DNA of 64,000 bases from JAVVHE01 sp032249695. Lineage in GTDB: Bacteria > Pseudomonadota > Alphaproteobacteria > Sphingomonadales > Sphingomonadaceae. The stretch covers positions 62,001 through 126,000 of the forward strand of contig JAVVHE010000001.1 in the NCBI GenBank assembly GCA_032249695.1, written 5' to 3'. This document shows, piece by piece, positions 44,075 through 52,043 of this stretch (positions within the stretch are counted from its first letter, which is position 1; every line of letters begins with the position of its first letter). Position numbers and translations under genes: made by a program. The notes below the pieces were generated by a model. That model was not told the origin of the DNA and made no database searches. It was given only the letters and a program-made list of their open reading frames with translations.

Positions 44075-45549
44075 CTGAACCTGACCCTCCCCACGGGGAG
44101 GTGGACGCCGCTTCAGCGGCGACCGTTCAGGTTGAAGACAAATCTGCCACCCCACCGGCCCTTCGGGCCCCGTCCCCCGACCGAGGCGGAGCGAAGGCCG
44201 GCGACAATCCCGGCGGTCGGCCGAGTGTGGCATCGGATGGTATTGCGCCGGCGCGGAGGCTGCGGCGCGAGGTGACGCTGCCGGAGCGGCTGCTGTGGCG
44301 CGCGCTCGGCCGCGGCGACGGACCGCGCTGGCGGCGGCAGCATCCGGCCGGACGCTACGTGCTCGATCTCTGCTGCCCGGAGGTCGCTCTTGCAGTTGAA
44401 TTCGAAGATGAGCCGCACGGCGACCCGGGCCGGGCCGCCCAAGACGCCGAGCGCGACGCGTACTTGGCCCAGCACGGCATCGATACCGTTCGCATCACCG
44501 CGCGCGATGTTCTTCGCGATCCCGACGAGGTGGCGGGCAGACTGATGCGCCTCGCGGCAAGCCGCCAACCCCACCGGTCGCTGCTGGCGCAGCGTCCACC
44601 TCCCCAGAGCGGGGACGGGCTAAGCGCGGCGGCAGCCCAGTTCCTCCCCGGAACGAGGCGGTGGCCCGAAGAGCTGGTGGCGCTGCCGCCCCTCCTCACG
44701 CTCACCGCCGAGCCGTGGCCGGACTTCGCGCTCCTCGACTCAGGCCACGGCCGCAAGCTGGAACGCTACGGTCCGTACCGCCTGGTCCGGCCCGAACTCC
44801 AGGCGATGTGGGCGCCCGCGCAGGCGGACTGGCAGGCGGACGGCGAGTTCGTCGGCGCGAGCGATGACGAGGGCGGTGGGCGGTGGCGGCTTGCGTCCAG
44901 CCTGCCGCCGAGCTGGGAAGTGGCGCGTCGGCCCGTGCGCTTCCTCGCGCAGCCGACTCCGTTCCGGCATCTTGCTTTCTTCCCGGACATGGCACCGCAT
45001 TGGGATCTGATCGCCACACGGACGCAACCGGGTGACGAGTGCCTGAACCTGTTCGGCTATACCGGCGTCGCCAGCCTCGTGCTCGCAGCGCGCGGGGCCA
45101 AGGTCACCCACGTCGATGCGTCCAGGAAATCGGTCGAAGCCGGGCGTGCCAACCAGGCGCTCTCGGAGCTGAACGATGCTCCGATCCGCTGGCTGGTCGA
45201 CGACGCAGCCAAGTTCGCCGCGCGCGAGGTGCGACGCGGGCGGAGGTACCACGGCATTCTGCTCGATCCGCCCAAATACGGCCGCGGCCCGGGTGGCGAG
45301 GTGTGGAGCCTCGAAACCAGCCTCGGCCCGCTCGTCGCCGATTGCGCCAAGCTCCTCAGCGCCGAGTCCCGCTGGCTGATCCTGACCGCCTACGCAATCC
45401 GCCTGTCGGCGCTCGCGCTGGGCGAGCTGCTGCGCCACCATCTCGGCCAGCTGCCCGGCCGCATCGACTGCGGCGAGATGGCGATCCGCGAGGAGGCGCG
45501 TGGCCTCCGGCTGCCGACCGCCATCTTCGCGCGATGGCTGCGCGACTAG
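44071..45549 (+). CDS. Fusion of a DUF559 nuclease-like module with a class I rRNA methyltransferase
   Basis: A 492-residue frame starting with GTG inside the M16 stop. Residues 1-58 are low-complexity sequence made largely from a palindromic repeat. Residues 60-165 match DUF559 (Vsr-like PD-(D/E)xK fold): REVTLPERLLWRALG, RYVLDLCCP (Asp99), VALAVEFEDEPH (Glu110) and HGIDTVRITARDVLRDP. From about residue 192 the protein is an RlmI/YccW-like SAM-dependent methyltransferase with LLDSGHGRKLERYG, LNLFGYTGVASLVLAARGAKVTHVD and LLDPPKYGRGP. The methyltransferase should modify 23S rRNA. The nuclease part is bounded by inverted repeats and looks inserted. DUF559 often has VELDGGQH where this has VEFEDEPH, so activity is doubtful. 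Confidence 0.85.
   Translation: MTEPDPPHGEVDAASAATVQVEDKSATPPALRAPSPDRGGAKAGDNPGGRPSVASDGIAPARRLRREVTLPERLLWRALGRGDGPRWRRQHPAGRYVLDLCCPEVALAVEFEDEPHGDPGRAAQDAERDAYLAQHGIDTVRITARDVLRDPDEVAGRLMRLAASRQPHRSLLAQRPPPQSGDGLSAAAAQFLPGTRRWPEELVALPPLLTLTAEPWPDFALLDSGHGRKLERYGPYRLVRPELQAMWAPAQADWQADGEFVGASDDEGGGRWRLASSLPPSWEVARRPVRFLAQPTPFRHLAFFPDMAPHWDLIATRTQPGDECLNLFGYTGVASLVLAARGAKVTHVDASRKSVEAGRANQALSELNDAPIRWLVDDAAKFAAREVRRGRRYHGILLDPPKYGRGPGGEVWSLETSLGPLVADCAKLLSAESRWLILTAYAIRLSALALGELLRHHLGQLPGRIDCGEMAIREEARGLRLPTAIFARWLRD
44095..44125. repeat. Left 31-nt inverted repeat of the DUF559 unit
   Basis: Starts GGGGAGGTGGACGC and ends GCGACCG, with an internal 7-bp hairpin CGCCGCT/AGCGGCG. It matches the reverse complement of 44575-44605 at 27 of 31 positions. 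Immediately before it is the palindrome CTCCCCACGGGGAG. Confidence 0.9.
44575..44605. repeat. Right 31-nt inverted repeat of the DUF559 unit
   Basis: Starts CGGTCGC and ends GCGTCCACCTCCCC; internal hairpin CGCTGC/GCAGCG. Compared with the left arm, one C-G pair of the hairpin is replaced by a T-A pair, a compensatory change. The palindrome-like CCCCAGAGCGGGG follows. Confidence 0.9.
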
Positions 45550-46661
45550 GCCGCGTGCCGCCGTCGCACGCCCAGGGCGAGCGCGCCCAGCCCGAACAGC
45601 GCAAGCATCCCGGGCTCGGGCAGGTTCTGCTGCAGCAGCGGGAACAGCGAATTGGCCAGCGCCCCGTGCACCGCCGAGGTCGGATGGATGCCGTCCGCCC
45701 ATGCGAAGCCCGAGCAGTTGGGCAGAACGCTCGGGCTCGCCTGCGCAACGAGGAAGCACGGCGTCGATACATCGAGATTGGCTGGAAGCCCGAACGCAGC
45801 CGGGTTGGCGACCACCTGCTGCGTCCACAGAAACGCATCAAAATAGGTCAGGAAGCGGCCGCCGCCGAGATTGCGTGTGCCGGTGGGGACAACCGGGGTG
45901 CCGAAGATGGCCTGATTGATCGCCGCGTTGACCGCCGCACTGGCATTGGTCGCGATCGTCTCGTTGCCGTCGAACACTGGCTCGGTGCCGAGGTCGAACG
46001 ACCCCATCAGCGCAACGTGCTTGACCCCGCCCTGATAGAGCGCCTGCACCGTCAGCGCGACCGCCTGCGCCGCCGACGTCGCCGACACCGTTGCCGGGCG
46101 GCCCTGGATCGCGGCATTCGCGATCTCGCGCGCATCGTTGTTGCCGATCGACACCAGATAGAGCGCGTTTGGATCGGGCAGCGGCAGGCCCAGCGCGGCT
46201 GCGTACTGGATATAGCCCGGCAGCGTCGGCGTCGGGCTGTTGTTTGGAATGCCGAGGCGCTGCTCGCGCAGATCGGGGATGCCGTCGGCATCGCTCGTCG
46301 CCTTGGCGCCGCCGAACGCGAAGTTCAGCCCCGGCGTGCCCGGCGCTCCGCCGACCGTTGCAAGATAGGGCTTGCTGACGCCGCCCACCGTCGTCAGCCG
46401 CTGGTTCAGGAAATCGACGTAGATCAGCCCGTTCGAAAACCGGCCGCTGAAATACCCGGCGGCTGCGGGCGTGGGATCGGGGATCGGGAAGCCCGGCTGG
46501 CCGACATTCTGCGCGTTAAGGTTGGCGACCGCGACCTGGATATTGCCGGTGTCAGACAGGCTGTCGCCGAGCACGACGATCGAGCTGAACTTGGCCTCAG
46601 CGGGCAGCGCGGCAGTCGCTATGAGTGTTAGCGCGAGCGCGAGGGTGCGGAATCTGTTCAT
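45546..46661 (-). CDS. Exported SGNH/GDSL lipase-like hydrolase with PEP-CTERM anchor
   Basis: A 371-residue protein starting at ATG 46661 with a signal peptide (LALALTLIATAALPAEA). The SGNH blocks are visible: IVVLGDSLSDTGNI (Ser, block I), VSIGNNDAR (Asn, block III) and DGIHPTSAVH (Asp and His, block V). The C-terminus LPEPGMLALFGLGALALGVRRRHAA has the PEP motif, a hydrophobic helix and a basic tail, i.e. a PEP-CTERM sorting signal for an exosortase. It is probably an esterase or lipase shown at the surface or released with exopolysaccharide. Its stop overlaps the convergent methyltransferase gene by 4 nt. Confidence 0.92.
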   Translation of the reverse strand: MNRFRTLALALTLIATAALPAEAKFSSIVVLGDSLSDTGNIQVAVANLNAQNVGQPGFPIPDPTPAAAGYFSGRFSNGLIYVDFLNQRLTTVGGVSKPYLATVGGAPGTPGLNFAFGGAKATSDADGIPDLREQRLGIPNNSPTPTLPGYIQYAAALGLPLPDPNALYLVSIGNNDAREIANAAIQGRPATVSATSAAQAVALTVQALYQGGVKHVALMGSFDLGTEPVFDGNETIATNASAAVNAAINQAIFGTPVVPTGTRNLGGGRFLTYFDAFLWTQQVVANPAAFGLPANLDVSTPCFLVAQASPSVLPNCSGFAWADGIHPTSAVHGALANSLFPLLQQNLPEPGMLALFGLGALALGVRRRHAA

Positions 46662-46754
46662 GATATGCCTCCCGTTCAGCGGCCAGCGTGCGCGACCGCC
46701 GACGCGTATCTTAACCGCGCCGGGACGGCGGCTCAACAGTCGGCGATCTGAGGC

Positions 46755-46828
46755 TGGATGCCCGACGTGGATTCGAACCACGATTGACGGAGTCAGAGTC
46801 CGTAGTCTTACCTTTAGACGATCGGGCA
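46755..46828 (-). tRNA. tRNA-Gln (anticodon CTG)
   Basis: On the minus strand: acceptor TGCCCGA/TCGGGCA, D-arm with TCTAAAGGTAAGAC, anticodon stem ACGGA/TCCGT around loop CTCTGAC (anticodon CTG, reading CAG), T-arm with GGTTCGAATCC, and an encoded CCA. It is 74 nt including CCA. Confidence 0.97.
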
Positions 46829-46968
46829 GCGCGCGCGAGCGCCTCGCATCTAGGACGCAGGCCCCATCCCCGTCAACGCCCAGCGCCGCGGTCGTGATTG
46901 CGCCCGCCTGAAGCGCCGTGTTAGCCCGTCCTCAGGCGCGCAACCCGGCATGATCCGGGGTGGGCGGG

Positions 46969-48126
46969 ATGATTGGAACTGGCCTGATGACTGCTACCGC
47001 GGGCGCACTCGCTGCGCCGCCGACGGGGGCACTGCCCCTACCGGCCTATCACCCCGATCCGCGGATGCGGCGGCGCACCTACGCCGCGCTCGATCTTGGC
47101 ACCAACAACTGCCGCCTGCTGATCGCCCGCCCCGCGCGCGACGGCTTCTTCGTGGTCGACAGCTTCAGCCGTGTGGTGCGGCTGGGCGAGGGACTGCTGG
47201 CGAGCGGGCGGATCAGCGACGCCGCGCAGGATCGCGCATTGGAAGCGCTGAAGATTTGCGCGGGCAAGCTGCGGCGCCGTGAGGTGACGCTGGCGCGATC
47301 GGTCGCGACCGAAGCCTGCCGCCGCGCTGCGAACGGACCGAAGTTCATCGAGCGAGTCTATGGCGAGACGGGCATCGCGCTCGACGTGATCACTGCGGCC
47401 GAGGAAGCGCGGCTCGCGGTGCTCGGCTGCCAGACGCTCATCGATCCGGCGCGCGGGCGGGCGCTGGTGTTCGATATCGGCGGGGGGGGGGGCCCGCCCC
47501 CGGCGGGGGGGGGGCGGGCGCGCGGGGGGGCGCCCGCGCCGCGGGCGGGGGGGGGGGGGGTGGTTCTCTTTCGGGCGGGGGGCCCCCCCGCGCTGGTGGG
47601 GCCCGCCCCGCGCAGCGGTGGCGGCACCGATCTCTTGCATTGGACGAGCGTGCCGTGGGGCGTCATCAGCCTTGCCGAGACCGAGCCCGGCCCGCTGACG
47701 ACCGAAGCCGAGCGGCTCACGGCCTATCAGCGGATGCACGGCCGCATGACGCAGGGCCTTGCCCGCTTCCGCGAGCAAATCCTGAACGGCGACGGACCGC
47801 AGCAGCTGCTCGGCACATCGGGCACGGTGACGACGCTCGCTGCGCTCTATCTCGATTTGCCGAGCTATGACCGGCGGCAGGTCGATGGCTGCGACGTTCC
47901 GTCGGACGCGATGCGCGCGCTGGGTTTGCGGCTGGCCGGCTACGCGCCGAGCGAGCGGGCTGCTCTGCCGACGATCGGCCCCGACCGGGCCGACCTGATC
48001 GTCGCGGGCTGCGCCATTTTGGAGTCGATCCTTGCCGCGTTCCCCGGCCTGCCGCTGCGCATCGCCGATCGCGGCATCCGCGAGGGCATCCTGCGCACGC
48101 TCATCGCCCGCGACGCTGCACCATGA
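46969..48126 (+). CDS. ppx: Ppx/GppA exopolyphosphatase, with a corrupted internal stretch
   Basis: An actin/Hsp70-fold phosphatase acting on polyphosphate or pppGpp. The N-terminal phosphate loop is YAALDLGTNNCRLLIARP, then ARSVATEACRRAANG and FDIGGG; the C-terminal part has WTSVPWGVISLAE, LGTSGTVTTLAALYLDL and ADLIVAGCAILESIL. Between FDIGGG and WTSVPWG the family expects GGGSTEL and a short loop; here about 45 residues of Gly/Pro/Ala/Arg come from a run of G and C (47480-47625), and the STE nucleotide-binding residues are missing. The frame stays open. Start at ATG 46969 is likely; GTG 46960 is possible. The stop overlaps rlmE (ATGA). Confidence 0.85.
   Translation: MIGTGLMTATAGALAAPPTGALPLPAYHPDPRMRRRTYAALDLGTNNCRLLIARPARDGFFVVDSFSRVVRLGEGLLASGRISDAAQDRALEALKICAGKLRRREVTLARSVATEACRRAANGPKFIERVYGETGIALDVITAAEEARLAVLGCQTLIDPARGRALVFDIGGGGGPPPAGGGRARGGAPAPRAGGGGVVLFRAGGPPALVGPAPRSGGGTDLLHWTSVPWGVISLAETEPGPLTTEAERLTAYQRMHGRMTQGLARFREQILNGDGPQQLLGTSGTVTTLAALYLDLPSYDRRQVDGCDVPSDAMRALGLRLAGYAPSERAALPTIGPDRADLIVAGCAILESILAAFPGLPLRIADRGIREGILRTLIARDAAP
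47480..47625. other. Suspect poly-G/poly-C tract inside ppx
   Basis: About 145 bases with runs of 10-14 G, several 6-7 C runs and scarcely any A or T, replacing a conserved coding segment. The normal protein is expected to be shorter here. Runs of G are what some sequencing chemistries report when signal is lost, so a consensus error is the first explanation. Confidence 0.75.
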
Positions 48127-48809
48127 ACACGCCGGGCGGTGGGCGGTCGCGGGGCCCGCGCACCAAGGTTCGCACCGCCAAAGGCCGCTCGGCCGCGTCG
48201 ACGCGCTGGATCCAGCGCCAGCTCGACGACCCCTACGTCGCCGAGGCGCGGCGGCAGGGCTATCGCAGCCGAGCCGCGTTCAAGCTGATCGAGCTCGACC
48301 AGCGCTTCGGCTTGCTGGGGAACGTGCGGCGCGTCGTCGATCTGGGCTGCGCCCCCGGCGGCTGGGCGCAGGCGGTGCGCGCCAAGGCGCCGCGCGCGGC
48401 GCTGGTCGGCATCGACCTGCTGCCAGTGGAGCCGATCGACGGGCTTGAGTTTCTGGAGATCGATATCCGCGCGCCCACCACGCCCGCTGCGATCACCGCA
48501 GCGCTCGGCGGGCCGGCGGACCTGGTGTTGTCGGACATGGCGGCGAACACCGTCGGCCACCAGCGCACCGATCATCTCCGGACCATGGGGCTGGTCGAGG
48601 CCGGGCTCGATCTCGCCGAGGAGCTGCTCGCGCCCGGCGGCGCCTTCGTCGCAAAAGTCCTGGCTGGCGGCGCGGATGCAGCTCTCGTCGCGCGGCTCAA
48701 GCGCGGATTTGCGACCGTGAAGCATGCCAAACCGCCTGCCAGCCGCAAGGATTCGAGCGAATGGTACGTCGTTGCGCAGGGCTGGAAGGCAGCAGGCGCG
48801 CCGTTGTAA
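48123..48809 (+). CDS. rlmE: 23S rRNA 2'-O-ribose methyltransferase (RrmJ/FtsJ)
   Basis: A 228-residue SAM-dependent enzyme that methylates U2552 of 23S rRNA. The basic N-terminus (SRGPRTKVRTAKGR) precedes DDPYVAEARRQGYRSRAAFKLIELD, the SAM motif VVDLGCAPGGWAQ near residue 72, and the K-D-K-E tetrad: Lys in SRAAFKL, Asp in VLSDMAAN, Lys in AFVAKVL and Glu in SSEWYVVAQG. It overlaps ppx by 4 nt, so the two are co-translated. Confidence 0.96.
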   Translation: MNTPGGGRSRGPRTKVRTAKGRSAASTRWIQRQLDDPYVAEARRQGYRSRAAFKLIELDQRFGLLGNVRRVVDLGCAPGGWAQAVRAKAPRAALVGIDLLPVEPIDGLEFLEIDIRAPTTPAAITAALGGPADLVLSDMAANTVGHQRTDHLRTMGLVEAGLDLAEELLAPGGAFVAKVLAGGADAALVARLKRGFATVKHAKPPASRKDSSEWYVVAQGWKAAGAPL

Positions 48810-48914
48810 CACAAATGTAGCAATTCAGACTTTAAAGTGTCATATCACCTTCCAGGGCTTGGCAACGTGCGGATTGGCGCACGGAGGTCGATTGGCCGGA
48901 GAGGAGCGAAGTTG

Positions 48915-49115
48915 ATGGATCATCCGCTGGACCCCGCCCGCCTCGCGGTCGAAGCCGCCGCGCCGGACCTGGATCGGAATACCGCCGCGCAGGACGCGGC
49001 AATCGCGCTGGCGTGGCCTGAGCCGGAGGACGGCGGCCACCATCTTGCCCGCGTGCTGCGCCGCGAACGCCGCCGCGAGGCATATCAGCCGCGCCCCTAC
49101 GCGCGCCTGCCGTAA
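48915..49115 (+). CDS. Small hypothetical protein
   Basis: A 66-residue protein, MDHPLDPARLAVEAA then LDRNTAAQDAAIALAWPEPEDGG and a basic tail RRERRREAYQPRPYARLP. A good ribosome-binding site (GGAGAGGAG) lies before the ATG and an AT-rich stretch with the palindrome ACTTTAAAGT (48829-48838) suggests a promoter. No signal peptide, membrane segment or known domain. I do not recognise it. Confidence 0.6.
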   Translation: MDHPLDPARLAVEAAAPDLDRNTAAQDAAIALAWPEPEDGGHHLARVLRRERRREAYQPRPYARLP

Positions 49116-49202
49116 GCCGCCGCTGGCGTAAGCTCCGACCAAGCAGAACGCGCCCCGAAGCTTCCCAAATCTCCTCTGCCCGGCTTGCCATTCCATCGCC
49201 CT

Positions 49203-49382
49203 GTCCGCAGGCGCAGCTGGGACGTGATCGAAGCCTGTCTGCCCGAAGCCGAGGTGGTGGCGCTCGCCGCCGAGGCGCGCGCGGCTGCGCAGGGCTTGGC
49301 TACGCTCAGCTGGCGACACGACAACCTGGCCGAACGCAACGTCCGCGCCGCGATCGCACGGATGGCGCGCAGGGCGGCTTAG
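49203..49382 (+). pseudogene. C-terminal fragment of an elongation factor G-like gene
   Basis: The frame reads RRRSWDVIEACLPEAEV, LAAEARAAAQGLATLSW and RHDNLAERNVRAA, which resembles the last 50 or so residues of the EF-G paralogue found in sphingomonads (domain V: DV-EA-LP-AEL ... LRS-TQG ... FDHLAE). Nothing upstream continues the protein and there is no plausible start, so this is a leftover 3' end. The match is from memory of the family and moderate. Confidence 0.45.
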
Positions 49383-49411
49383 CTTTCCTGCCCCGGCGGG
49401 GGGGAGGGAGG

Positions 49412-50614
49412 CTACGCTGCGATCTTGGCGAGCACTGCGTCCAGCAGCGGCCGGCCACGGGCAGTCAGTGCGAGGCGATCCGGTGTATCGACCAGCAGCC
49501 CCAGCGCGCACAGTTCGGCGACCGCGTCTGGCCGCACAGCAGCCGCCAGCTCCAGCCCGGTCCGATCGGCGAAGCGAGTCTTGTCGAGCCCGCCGGTCAG
49601 CCGCAGCCCGACAAGCAGCGCCTCCTCGGCGCGCGCGACCGGTTCCAGCGCGGTCTCATCATCGATCCCGTGTCCACACTCGGCGACCGCGGCTAGCCAG
49701 TTTTCCGGCTTCTTGTGCCGCACAGTCACCACTCCGCCGCGCCGCCCGTGCGCTCCTGGGCCGACGCCGGCGTAGTCGCCGTAGGTCCAGTAGGCGAGAT
49801 TGTGGCAACTTTCCGCGCCCGGACGCGCGTGGTTGGAGATTTCGTAGGCGGGCAGCCCCGCGGCTTCGGTCAGCGCTTGCGTCACGTCCCACAGCTCGGC
49901 GGCGGTGTCCTCGTCGGGCAGTGCGATCTCGCCGCGCGCGTGCAGCGTTTGGAAGCGCGTGCCGGGCTCGATCGTCAGCTGGTAGAGCGACAGGTGTTCG
50001 GTGCCGAACGACAGCGCGCGGCGGAGCTCGGCCTCCCACGCTCTAACGCCTTGGCCCGGGCGCGCGGTGATCAGGTCGAAGCTGACGCGCGGGAAGGTGC
50101 GCTGCGCGATGTCGAGTGCGGCAAGCCCCTCCGCGACGCAGTGCGCGCGGCCTAAGAAGCGGAGCGCCGTGTCGTCGAGCGCCTGTAGCCCCAGGCTGAC
50201 GCGGTTGATCCCCGCTGCGCGAAATCCAGCGAAGCGCTCCGCCTCGACGCTCGATGGGTTGGCCTCAAGCGTGATTTCGAGGTTGGGCGCCGGATCGAAC
50301 AGCCGCAGGGCTTCGTCGATGATCGCGGCAGCGGTGGGGGGCGGCATGAGCGATGGCGTGCCGCCGCCGAAGAAGATGCTGAGAAGCGGCCGACGGCCGA
50401 GCACCTCCGCCTCGTGGCGCAAGTCGGCGAGCAGCGCGTCCGCCCACGCCGCATCGTCCCAGCCCGCGCGGACGTGGCTGTTGAAATCGCAGTAGGGGCA
50501 TTTGGAAATGCAGAACGGCCAGTGAACGTAGAGTGCCGAAGCCCCCCCACTCTGCGCCGGCGACTGGCGGTCCCCCTCCCCAATCAGAGCCTTAGGAGGA
50601 CCTAGCTGAGACAC
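49412..50614 (-). CDS. hemW: HemW-type radical SAM haem chaperone
   Basis: A 400-residue radical SAM protein often annotated as oxygen-independent coproporphyrinogen oxidase; HemW relatives bind and deliver haem. The iron-sulfur motif CxxxCxxC is CISKCPYC near residue 37, with IFFGGGTPSLM, LEANPSSVEAERF and the C-terminal HemN domain (LRLTGGLDKTRF). It starts with GTG 50614, overlapping the rdgB stop by 13 nt. The first 28 residues (GPPKALIGEGDRQSPAQSGGAS) come from a palindromic repeat; relatives usually begin just before ALYVHWPFC. Confidence 0.92.
   Translation of the reverse strand: MSQLGPPKALIGEGDRQSPAQSGGASALYVHWPFCISKCPYCDFNSHVRAGWDDAAWADALLADLRHEAEVLGRRPLLSIFFGGGTPSLMPPPTAAAIIDEALRLFDPAPNLEITLEANPSSVEAERFAGFRAAGINRVSLGLQALDDTALRFLGRAHCVAEGLAALDIAQRTFPRVSFDLITARPGQGVRAWEAELRRALSFGTEHLSLYQLTIEPGTRFQTLHARGEIALPDEDTAAELWDVTQALTEAAGLPAYEISNHARPGAESCHNLAYWTYGDYAGVGPGAHGRRGGVVTVRHKKPENWLAAVAECGHGIDDETALEPVARAEEALLVGLRLTGGLDKTRFADRTGLELAAAVRPDAVAELCALGLLVDTPDRLALTARGRPLLDAVLAKIAA
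50541..50585. repeat. GC-rich palindromic repeat forming the start of hemW
   Basis: Contains GCCCCCCCACTCTGCGCCGG, a short hairpin, and GGTCCCCCTCCCC, similar in order to the repeat in the ABC-F gene (9476-9600). It spans the rdgB-hemW junction and supplies the first codons of hemW. Confidence 0.6.
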
Positions 50615-51237
50615 GCCGCCGCCAGCTTTCGAAACGCGTCTGCGCGGTGGCTGATGCGATGCTTCAGCTCTGGCTCGATCTCGCCGAACGTGTCGCTCAT
50701 TCCCGCCGCGACGAACATGGGATCATAGCCGAAGCCCCGCTCGCCTCGGGGCGGCCACACGATGCGGCCGTCGACAACGCCTTCGAAGACGCGCTCCCCG
50801 CCGTCGGGCCACACCAGGGCCAGCGCGCAGACGAAGCGCGCGCTGTCCGGCGCGCCCTCGCCCGCCGCCAGCCACTCACGCCGTACGCGGTCCATCGCAA
50901 GCCCGAAATCCCGCCCACCCGCGCTGCTCCCCTTCGGCCCGTCCTCGCGCTCGGCCCAATCGGCCGAATGAACCCCGGGCCTGCCGCCCAGCGCATCGAC
51001 CGCCAGCCCGCTATCGTCCGCGAGCGCGGGCAATCCGATCGCCGCCGCGCAGACGCGCGCCTTGATCAAAGCATTGGCCGCGAACGTCTCGCCATCTTCG
51101 GCCGGCTCGGCCACGCCCAGCGCACCCGCGCTCACCGGCTCGATCCCATGCGGCCGCAGCAGCGCGCCGATCTCGCCCAGCTTGCCGGGGTTGTGCGTCG
51201 CGACGACCAGTCGTCCGGGGCTGAGCCGCCGCGTCAC
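50602..51237 (-). CDS. rdgB: RdgB/HAM1 non-canonical purine NTP pyrophosphatase
   Basis: A 211-residue enzyme that removes dITP, ITP and XTP from the nucleotide pool. The substrate loop is VVATHNPGKLGEI near residue 11; ALIKARVCAAAIGLPALADDSGLAVDALGGRPGVHSA holds the metal-binding acidic residues; GFGYDPMF near 167 and LKHRISHRADAFRKL at the end are diagnostic. It starts with GTG overlapping the fabI stop by 4 nt. Confidence 0.96.
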   Translation of the reverse strand: MTRRLSPGRLVVATHNPGKLGEIGALLRPHGIEPVSAGALGVAEPAEDGETFAANALIKARVCAAAIGLPALADDSGLAVDALGGRPGVHSADWAEREDGPKGSSAGGRDFGLAMDRVRREWLAAGEGAPDSARFVCALALVWPDGGERVFEGVVDGRIVWPPRGERGFGYDPMFVAAGMSDTFGEIEPELKHRISHRADAFRKLAAACLS

Positions 51238-52043
51238 TCGCGGTCAAGCGCGATGTCGGGCGCGTCCTCGGCCTTCATGCCGACGACATGATAGCCCGAA
51301 TCGACATGCAGCACCTCGCCGGTCACCCCCGAGCTCAAGTCTGAAAGCAAGTATAAAGCCGTTCCGCCGACGTCGTCGATCGTCACATTGCGCTTCAGCG
51401 GCGAATTATATTCGTTCCACTTCAGGATGTAGCGGAAGTCGCCAATGCCGCTTGCCGCCAGCGTCTTGATCGGCCCCGCACTGATCGCGTTCACGCGAAT
51501 GCCCTCGCGGCCGAGATCGACCGCCAGATACCGCACGCTCGCCTCCAGCGCGGCCTTGGCCAGCCCCATGACGTTGTAGTGGGGCACGACCTTCTCAGCG
51601 CCATAATAGGTCAGCGTCAGAAGCGATCCGCCCTCCCGCATCAGCGGCAGCGCGCGCCGGGCGACTGCCGTAAAACTGTAGGCGCTGACGTTCATCGTCA
51701 GCTGGAAGTTGGCGAGACTGGTATCGACATAGCGGCCGCGCAGCTCGGTCTTGTCCGAAAACCCGATCGCGTGGACCACGAAGTCCAGATGCCCCCACGC
51801 CTCACGCAGCTCATCGAACGCGGTGTCGATCGAGCTCTCGTCGGCCACGTCGCACGGCACCAGCACGTGCGATCCAAGCTCGGCGGCGAGCGGTGCGACG
51901 CGCCTGCGGATCGCGTCGCCGACATAGCTGAACGCCAGCTCGGCACCCGCAGCGCGCGCGGCTTTCGCAATCCCCCACGCCAGCGATTTTTCGTTCGCCA
52001 GCCCCATGATGAGGCCGCGCTTGCCGTCCAACAGACCCGTCAT
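51234..52043 (-). CDS. fabI: Enoyl-[acyl-carrier-protein] reductase (NADH)
   Basis: A 269-residue short-chain dehydrogenase for the last step of fatty-acid elongation. It has the FabI-type cofactor motif IMGLANEKSLAWGIAKAARAAG, HAIGFSDKTELRG, and the catalytic Tyr and Lys in YYGAEKVVPHYNVMGLAKAALE (spacing Y-x6-K from the second tyrosine). The start ATG overlaps the yihY stop by 4 nt. It is the target of triclosan-like inhibitors in many bacteria. Confidence 0.95.
   Translation of the reverse strand: MTGLLDGKRGLIMGLANEKSLAWGIAKAARAAGAELAFSYVGDAIRRRVAPLAAELGSHVLVPCDVADESSIDTAFDELREAWGHLDFVVHAIGFSDKTELRGRYVDTSLANFQLTMNVSAYSFTAVARRALPLMREGGSLLTLTYYGAEKVVPHYNVMGLAKAALEASVRYLAVDLGREGIRVNAISAGPIKTLAASGIGDFRYILKWNEYNSPLKRNVTIDDVGGTALYLLSDLSSGVTGEVLHVDSGYHVVGMKAEDAPDIALDRE

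Larger units (their letters stand above)
44095..44605 (+). mobile_element. Repeat-bounded DUF559 unit
   Basis: A 511-bp segment bounded by the two inverted repeats and containing only the DUF559 domain, inserted in frame at the 5' end of the methyltransferase gene. There is no transposase and no visible target-site duplication, so if mobile it moves with outside help. Mobility is inferred from the terminal repeats and the domain junction. Confidence 0.5.

Noticed and set aside
42083..44233. A 716-codon minus-strand frame opposite thrC and the M16 peptidase
   Set aside because: No recognisable domain; both plus-strand genes are clear.
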